Assembly: GCA_900555735.1 (NCBI GenBank)
Contig: USMI01000054.1
Coordinates: 1 to 10,635, forward strand
Source: an uncultured Eubacteriales bacterium
GTDB taxonomy: Bacteria; Bacillota; Clostridia; Oscillospirales; Oscillospiraceae
Length of the DNA: 10,635 bases
Reading direction: 5' to 3'
The notes below the pieces were generated by a model. The model was not told the DNA's origin, did no database searches, and was given only the letters and a program-made list of their open reading frames with translations. Positions within the stretch are counted from its first letter, which is position 1, and each line of letters starts with the position of its first letter. Of the stretch, positions 6,690 through 10,635 are shown piece by piece. The translations under genes and the position numbers were made by a program.

Positions 6690-7778
6690 ATGGTACGCAT
6701 TCTGCACGCGGCGGACTTCCATCTGGACAGCGCCTTTACCGGTCTGAGCGAGCAGCGCTCCCGGCATCGCCGTCAGGAGAGCCGCGACATGACCCGCCGC
6801 ATGGTGGAGTATGCCAACGATCATGACGTGCAGCTGATGCTGCTGTCCGGCGACCTGTTTGACAGCGACAATGTGTACGGCCAGACGGCGGAGGAGCTGT
6901 CCGCCGCGCTGGCGGAGTTCCGGGGACAGGTGGTCATTGCGCCGGGCAACCATGACTGCTATACCGCCGCGTCGCCTTACGCCCGCACCCTGTGGCCGGA
7001 GAACGTCCATATTTTCACCACGCCTTACATGACCCGTATGGCCTTTCCTCAGTACGGCTGCACCGTGTACGGCGCGGCGTTTACCTCGCCGGAGGTGTCG
7101 GAAAGCGCCGCGCTGGAGGGCGTTGCCGCGGGAGACGAGGGCATTGCCATCGGCCTTCTGCACGGTGAGGCAGGGGCCAAGGACAGCCGCTACCGGCCCA
7201 TCCCCCTGCCGCAGATCGCCAGAAGCGGGCTGGACTATCTGGCACTGGGCCATGTCCACGCCTGTTCCGGCGTGCAGACGGCGGAGGGAACGGCCTACGC
7301 CTATCCCGGCTGTCCCGAGGGACGGGGCTTTGACGAGCTGGGAGACAAGGGCTTCCTGATAGGCGAGGTGGACAAGGGCAGCGTGAAGCTGCGATTCATC
7401 CCCTTTGCTCTGCGGCGGTATGAGATACTGACTGTGGACGTAACGGGCCGCGCGCCGCTGGAAGCGATCCAAGAGGCGCTGCCTGCCGGAACGGGGCGGG
7501 ATATCTACCGCGTTCTGCTGACCGGCGAGACCGACGGCGGCGTGGATATCCCGGCGATCACGGAGGAGCTGGCGTCCCGGTTCTACGCGCTGGAGGTGCG
7601 GGACCGCACCACGGTGCAGCGGGATATCTGGGACGGCTGCGGCGAGGATTCCCTGCGGGGCCTGTTTTTGCAGAAAATGCGGGAGAGGTACGACACCGCG
7701 CAGGACGAGTCGGAGCGGCGGAAGCTCCAGCAGGCGGTGCGCTTTGCGCTGGCCGCCATGGAGAACCGCGATATATAA
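6690..7778 (+). CDS. SbcD/YhaO-like DNA repair metallonuclease
   Basis: A 362-residue calcineurin-like phosphoesterase resembling Bacillus subtilis YhaO and the Mre11/SbcD nucleases, expected to act on DNA ends during repair. The five metal-binding motifs are present in order: HAADFHLDSAF (Asp9, His11), LSGDLFD (Asp55), PGNHD (Asn87, His88), GLLHGE (His158) and ALGHVHA (His188, His190). A capping and C-terminal region (about 235-362) ends in a charged helix-rich segment. YhaO normally works with a long SMC-like ATPase, YhaN, encoded just downstream; here the next gene is an asparaginase and no ATPase gene is in the window. The ribosome binding site GAGGA lies inside the end of the previous gene and the ATG follows its stop codon with no gap, so expression is probably coupled. 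Confidence 0.87.
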   Translation: MVRILHAADFHLDSAFTGLSEQRSRHRRQESRDMTRRMVEYANDHDVQLMLLSGDLFDSDNVYGQTAEELSAALAEFRGQVVIAPGNHDCYTAASPYARTLWPENVHIFTTPYMTRMAFPQYGCTVYGAAFTSPEVSESAALEGVAAGDEGIAIGLLHGEAGAKDSRYRPIPLPQIARSGLDYLALGHVHACSGVQTAEGTAYAYPGCPEGRGFDELGDKGFLIGEVDKGSVKLRFIPFALRRYEILTVDVTGRAPLEAIQEALPAGTGRDIYRVLLTGETDGGVDIPAITEELASRFYALEVRDRTTVQRDIWDGCGEDSLRGLFLQKMRERYDTAQDESERRKLQQAVRFALAAMENRDI

Positions 7779-7782
7779 AACC

Positions 7783-7798
7783 GGCGGAGCCTTCCGCC
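7783..7798 (+). repeat. Intercistronic hairpin
   Basis: GGCGGA and TCCGCC form a perfect 6-bp stem with a GCCT loop, just after the nuclease stop codon and just before the asparaginase ribosome binding site. There is no T tract, so it is not a normal terminator. It may stabilise or separate the mRNA segments, or be a REP-like remnant; a related CCTTTCGGCGG appears in inverse orientation after the asparaginase gene (8813-8823). Confidence 0.45.
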
Positions 7799-7811
7799 AA
7801 AGGGAGAGGTT

Positions 7812-8804
7812 ATGAAGAATATTCTGATGATCGGCACCGGCGGCACCATCGCCAGCGAAATGACGCCGGAGGGCCTGACCCCGGAGCTGAACAGCAAGCA
7901 GCTGTTGTCCTTCGTCCCCAAGGTGGGTGAGCTGTGCCATGTGGACTGTATTCAGGTATACAGTCTGGACAGTACCAATCTCCAGCCCAAGCACTGGCTG
8001 GGTGTGGCAGACGCCATCCGCGAGAGCTATGACCGGTACGACGGCTTTGTCATCAGCCACGGCACCGACACCATGGCCTATACGGCGGCGGCTCTCAGCT
8101 ATCTGGTGCAGGGCAGCCCCAAGCCCATTGTGCTGACCGGTGCGCAGAAGCCCATCTGGTTCGATGGTACCGATTCCAAGCGAAATCTGACCGACGCCTT
8201 TTTCTATGCCTGCCGCGGCTGCGGCGGCGTGCAGATCGTTTTCAACGGCAAGGTCATTCTGGGCACCCGCGCCCGCAAGACCTGCTCCAAGAGCTTTCAG
8301 GCCTTCTCCAGCGTCAACTACCCCGACTTGGCGGTGGTGCAGGACGATCATCTTTTACAGTATATGTCCTGCCCGGTGGCGGAGAAGCCTACGTTTTACG
8401 ATAAGCTGGACAGCAATGTGGGCCTTTTGAAGCTGATCCCCGGTACAAAGCCGGAACTGGTGGAGTTCATGACCCGGCACTACGACGGGCTTATCATCGA
8501 GAGCTTCGGCGTGGGCGGCCTGCCGGAGTACGGCAATTTGTACGAGATCCTCCGCGCCGCCGTGGAGCGGGGCAAGATCATCGTCATGACCACGCAGGTG
8601 CCCAACGAGGGCAGCGACCTGACGGTGTACCATGTGGGCGGCCATCTCAAGCAGACGCTGCGGCTGCTTGAGGCCTACGACATGACCACAGAGGCGGCGG
8701 TGGCCAAGCTCATGTGGATCATGGGCCAGACCCACGATTTCGCGGAGGTGGAGAAGCTGTTCTATGCCCCGGTAGCCCGGGATATTCTGTATAGTAATGA
8801 GTGA
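7812..8804 (+). CDS. ansA: Type I (cytoplasmic) L-asparaginase
   Basis: A 330-residue enzyme converting L-asparagine to aspartate and ammonia. The two threonine-centred active-site motifs are clear: GTGGTIAS with nucleophile Thr12, and ISHGTDTMAYTA with Thr85 and Asp86. SLDSTNL (51-57) supplies a substrate-binding serine, and VLTGAQKP and NLTDAF are also conserved. There is no signal peptide, consistent with a cytoplasmic type I enzyme, and length is normal. The C-terminal domain contains ESFGVGGLPE and TTQVPNEGSDL, typical of the allosteric or dimer-facing half. The start follows AAAGGGAGAGG. It is the last gene of the ymdB operon, 33 bases after the nuclease gene. No classic terminator follows; the hairpins and T-rich tail of the repeat at 8828-8936 could serve. 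Glutamine or another amide as substrate cannot be excluded. Confidence 0.93.
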   Translation: MKNILMIGTGGTIASEMTPEGLTPELNSKQLLSFVPKVGELCHVDCIQVYSLDSTNLQPKHWLGVADAIRESYDRYDGFVISHGTDTMAYTAAALSYLVQGSPKPIVLTGAQKPIWFDGTDSKRNLTDAFFYACRGCGGVQIVFNGKVILGTRARKTCSKSFQAFSSVNYPDLAVVQDDHLLQYMSCPVAEKPTFYDKLDSNVGLLKLIPGTKPELVEFMTRHYDGLIIESFGVGGLPEYGNLYEILRAAVERGKIIVMTTQVPNEGSDLTVYHVGGHLKQTLRLLEAYDMTTEAAVAKLMWIMGQTHDFAEVEKLFYAPVARDILYSNE

Positions 8805-8827
8805 TAAGGCCACCTTTCGGCGGCCAG

Positions 8828-8936
8828 TGAAGAGTGAAAAGTGAAGAGTGAAGAGTTACGGTATGCCGCCTGTGGCGGCATGATTGAAATTGTGCCGCGC
8901 AGCGGCACACCGAAGTTTTTCACTTTTCTCTTTTCA
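8828..8936. repeat. MITE-like palindromic repeat with terminal inverted repeats
   Basis: An element of about 109 bp. The ends are 21-base imperfect inverted repeats: 8828-8848 against the complement of 8916-8936, 17 of 21 matching, rich in GTGAA and GAAAAG units. Inside are two perfect 8-bp hairpins with 3-base loops: ATGCCGCC/GGCGGCAT (8863-8881) and TGTGCCGC/GCGGCACA (8891-8909). It carries no credible coding sequence. The T-rich right end after the second hairpin could also work as a terminator for the asparaginase operon. From general recollection, similar GTGAAGAGTGAA-rich repeats are common between genes of gut Clostridia; copy number here was not checked. The right end meets the truncated recombinase directly. 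Confidence 0.6.
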
Positions 8937-9142
8937 AAAGATCATTCTGATGGATTACGCAAAGAAGAACGGCTATCTGCATCCAAAGTATTTTGTGGAC
9001 GACGGAATCAGCGGCACGACCTTTGATCGTCCGGGCTTTCGGGAAATGGAGACACTGATTGAAGCCGGGAAAGTATCAGCGGTTATCGTCAAGGACCTAT
9101 CCCGTTTTGGGCGTGAACACGTGGAAACCAGTCGATATTTAG
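8935..9142 (+). pseudogene. Large serine recombinase, 5'-truncated, left fragment
   Basis: About 69 codons of the resolvase domain of a large serine recombinase of the kind that moves integrative and conjugative elements. Visible motifs are MDYAKKNGYLH, FVDDGISGTTFDRPGF and VSAVIVKDLSRFGRE, all typical of the middle and end of the catalytic domain. The first 45-50 residues, including the strand with the catalytic serine (usually YxRxS), are missing; upstream sequence is the MITE-like repeat instead. After the codons for SRYL the frame runs into an IS5-group insertion and stops (TAA) within a few bases. The gene is therefore broken twice. No ribosome binding site belongs to this fragment. Confidence 0.88.
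9139..9142. repeat. Target site duplication, left copy (TTAG)
   Basis: TTAG directly precedes the left inverted repeat of the insertion sequence and is repeated after its right end (10275-10278). It fits the YTAR target preference known for the IS5 group. Removing one copy with the IS restores the recombinase frame. Confidence 0.85.
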
Positions 9143-9154
9143 GGTAACACCGCA
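9143..9154 (+). repeat. Left terminal inverted repeat of the insertion sequence
   Basis: GGTAACACCGCA, matching the complement of the right end at 11 of 12 bases. This is the transposase binding and cleavage end. Confidence 0.85.
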
Positions 9155-9240
9155 CAAATACAAAATGCACTTTTCCCGACAGTAACTCTGCTAAAAGATA
9201 GGGTGCTGCCCTGTATTTTGGGCCGCAAGCGCGCACTAAT

Positions 9241-10218
9241 TCAAGCTGCCAGGCAGGGCCTGTCAGCCAGGATCAGATCCGCTAATGCAAACATGATATT
9301 GAATTTGGCTTTCTGCTTTTCGAGCCCTTGGTATCGTGTTTTTCGGAAACGCAGCTGCTTTTTGACGACACCGAATACGTGCTCTACTTTCGCACGGACA
9401 GAGGATTTTTCGTGTTCTGCTTTCTTTGCGGCATACCGGCCGCTTGGGCTCAGTTTCTTCACTTGGGATGGACGACGGTTGATTTTGTATTTGATTTTTC
9501 GGCCGGTCTTGTTGCGGATGATCGCATCATCACGTTTTCCCGCACCGAGATAACCGCTGTCACCGTAAACGACCTTTTCTTCTCCGGTCAGCAGTTTTGA
9601 TGTTTCTATGACATCATGGACATTGGCTGATGTTGCCTCCACGGTATGAACCAGTCCACTGTCCTTATCCACGCCGATATGTGCCTTATAGCCGAAGTGC
9701 CAAGTATTGCCCTTTTTCACCTGATGGGCATCCGGATCCCGCTTCTTTTCCTTATTCTTAGTGGAAGAAGGAGCGGAAATGATGGTGGAATCCACAATCG
9801 TTCCCTCTTTCAAAATCAGCCCACGCTCCATGAGCATCGCAACTACCTGCGCGAACAGCTTCTCCTGTAATCCGTTCTTGAGCAGTAGATTGCGAAAACG
9901 GCCAAGGGTATCTCCGTCCGGCACCTGATTGCTGGAATCTACTCCGCAGAAATCCGAGAACGCGCGGCTGTCGATTGTTTCTGCAACGGTTGCCTCATCA
10001 CTCAAGTCATACAGGTTTTGCAGCAGATAAAGCCGCAGCATGGTCTCCAGCGGATAGGGTTTATTGCCGCGCTCTCCTTTGTAATAGCACGGCTGAATCA
10101 GGGCAAGCCATTCTTTCCACGGGACGGTCCGCTCAATCTGAGTCAGAAACTCTTTCTTCTTTGTCCGCACCTGCGCTAACTCATCGCTGAATGCGGAAAT
10201 CGTCATCTGTTTATCCAT
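9241..10218 (-). CDS. IS5-group DDE transposase
   Basis: A 325-residue cut-and-paste transposase, close in layout to InsH of Escherichia coli IS5. The N-terminal DUF772-like region contains PWKEWLALIQPCY and KPYPLETMLRLYLLQ. The catalytic DDE domain has IVDSTIISAPSSTKNKEKKR with Asp143, HFGYKAHIGVD, YGDSGYLGA with Asp220, and VRAKVEHVFGVVKK with Arg275, Glu279 and Lys286 spaced as in the family R-3-E-6-K signature. All three acidic catalytic residues are present and the frame is uninterrupted, so it is probably functional. The ATG at 10218 gives an MDKQMT start in line with the family; no clear ribosome binding site precedes it, and the in-frame ATG four codons later is an alternative. The protein ends in LADLILADRPCLAA. 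Confidence 0.95.
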   Translation of the reverse strand: MDKQMTISAFSDELAQVRTKKKEFLTQIERTVPWKEWLALIQPCYYKGERGNKPYPLETMLRLYLLQNLYDLSDEATVAETIDSRAFSDFCGVDSSNQVPDGDTLGRFRNLLLKNGLQEKLFAQVVAMLMERGLILKEGTIVDSTIISAPSSTKNKEKKRDPDAHQVKKGNTWHFGYKAHIGVDKDSGLVHTVEATSANVHDVIETSKLLTGEEKVVYGDSGYLGAGKRDDAIIRNKTGRKIKYKINRRPSQVKKLSPSGRYAAKKAEHEKSSVRAKVEHVFGVVKKQLRFRKTRYQGLEKQKAKFNIMFALADLILADRPCLAA

Positions 10219-10262
10219 ATGTATACTATATCATATTCAACCGTTGATGGCTTATCTTTTCA

Positions 10263-10274
10263 TGCGGTGTTGCC
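10263..10274 (-). repeat. Right terminal inverted repeat of the insertion sequence
   Basis: Read on the minus strand, GGCAACACCGCA, differing from the left end only at the third base. Confidence 0.85.
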
Positions 10275-10278
10275 TTAG
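10275..10278. repeat. Target site duplication, right copy (TTAG)
   Basis: Second copy of the four-base target, directly after the right inverted repeat; it also supplies the first codon bases of the right recombinase fragment. Confidence 0.85.
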
Positions 10279-10635
10279 AAATCATCTATCCAACTTTAGG
10301 TGTGAAATTCGTCGCCATTCAGGAGCGTGTGGACACCGAAACCGGCGAGGGCACGGAGATGATGCCCTTCCACAACATTTTTAATGAGTGGTATGCGGCA
10401 CAGACCAGCAAGAAAGCGCGGGCTGTGTGGGCAATGAAAGCGGCGAACGGTAAAAGAAGCAACTTCCGAGTGCCATACGGCTACAAGCGTGACGAGCTTG
10501 ATAAAGAAAAGTGGCTTGTTGATGAGGCTGCCGCCGAGGTAGTGCAAAGAATTTACCACCTTTGCCTTGAAGGGAAAGGTCCGGAGCAAATTGCGAGGCT
10601 TCTGCAAAAGGAGAAGGTTCTTACCCCTACCGCAT
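10275..10635 (+). pseudogene. Large serine recombinase, right fragment continuing past the window
   Basis: This stretch continues the recombinase after the insertion. Joined at TTAG it reads RYLEIIYPTLGVKFVAIQE, an unbroken family sequence. It then shows TEMMPFHNIFNEWYAAQTSKK, the end of the resolvase domain and its long helix, and then the Recombinase domain (PF07508 type) with FRVPYGYKRDE, KWLVDEAAAEVVQRIY and GPEQIARLLQKEKVLTPTA. The frame is open for about 120 codons to the window edge, so the zinc-ribbon and C-terminal parts may lie beyond it. With no start and an IS upstream it is not expected to make active recombinase. Confidence 0.9.

Larger units (their letters stand above)
9143..10274 (-). 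mobile_element. IS5-group insertion sequence (IS5 family), apparently complete
   Basis: The element is 1132 bp. Its 12-base ends, GGTAACACCGCA (9143-9154) and the complement of 10263-10274 (GGCAACACCGCA), match at 11 of 12 positions. It is flanked by TTAG on both sides. One minus-strand transposase gene fills most of it, leaving 98 bases on the left and 56 on the right. The length, single gene, YTAR-type duplication and transposase sequence all agree with the IS5 group. A hand count of 9301-9360 gives 27 G/C of 60, lower than the surrounding host genes, suggesting a foreign origin. The ends, duplication and uninterrupted transposase gene suggest a recent and possibly still mobile copy. Confidence 0.93.

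Noticed and set aside
4209..8351. A 1380-codon stop-free reading frame on the minus strand opposite the five plus-strand genes
   Set aside because: It is in codon register with the plus-strand genes, which all share one frame. It stays open because the sense codons TTA, CTA and TCA, whose complements are stops, are avoided in this GC-rich coding DNA. Its translation is Gly/His/Leu/Ala-rich with no recognisable domain, whereas the sense genes have clear families.
8828..8936. CRISPR array
   Set aside because: The GTGAAGA units are short, nearly contiguous and without spacers, and the structure is a palindromic repeat with hairpins. No cas genes are present.
8884..9147. An 87-codon open frame beginning inside the repeat and running into the recombinase fragment
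   Set aside because: The first part translates the MITE-like repeat and the rest is the truncated recombinase ending at the IS junction. There is no ribosome binding site for the ATG, so I treat it as part of a pseudogene, not a gene.
10296..10607. A 103-codon minus-strand frame near the right edge
   Set aside because: It lies opposite the clearly homologous recombinase fragment and has no recognisable family.

Overview
The window looks like chromosomal DNA of a fairly GC-rich member of Bacillota, class Clostridia, plausibly Oscillospiraceae-like. This placement is inferred from gene content (RNase Y, a YmdB-type phosphodiesterase, a YhaO-type nuclease, an Amidase_6 lipoprotein), strong AGGAGG-type ribosome binding sites, near-consensus sigma-A promoters and a gut-clostridial type of large serine recombinase. 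No rRNA, tRNA or CRISPR array was seen.

Left part (about 1-3945, minus strand). Reading leftwards from 3945, the genes are a cytoplasmic-looking N-acetylmuramoyl-L-alanine amidase with a C-terminal SH3 domain, then rny (RNase Y) behind its own strong promoter and a leader of about 125 nt, then a secreted lipoprotein with an Amidase_6 domain. A short hairpin lies between rny and the lipoprotein gene. At the extreme left edge, a plus-strand reading frame may end at base 80, followed by a terminator-like hairpin that overlaps the lipoprotein stop codon.

Middle part (about 3984-8804, plus strand). An RlmI-type rRNA methyltransferase gene is transcribed divergently from the amidase gene and ends in a perfect, probably bidirectional terminator. 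A compact four-gene operon follows: ymdB (cyclic-nucleotide/RNA phosphodiesterase), a YbaK/EbsC aminoacyl-tRNA deacylase, a YhaO/SbcD-like metallonuclease and an L-asparaginase. Its gaps are 24, 0 and 33 bases. The ymdB promoter overlaps the preceding terminator. RNase Y and YmdB, often neighbours in one operon in Bacillota, are both here but in separate, divergent units. The middle genes are housekeeping functions in RNA metabolism, translation quality control, DNA repair and amino-acid catabolism.

Right part (about 8805-10635). This is a decayed mobile region. Just after the asparaginase gene lies a roughly 110-bp MITE-like repeat with imperfect terminal inverted repeats and two perfect hairpins. 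It abuts a large serine recombinase gene that has lost its catalytic N-terminus. The same gene is split by an intact-looking IS5-group insertion sequence (9143-10274) with 12-bp inverted ends and a 4-bp TTAG target duplication. Removing the IS and one TTAG copy on paper restores the recombinase frame exactly, and the remnant runs off the right edge. The region marks the edge of an old integrative element next to the asparaginase gene. I found no clearly novel biological system; the most informative observations are the layered insertions at the right end.
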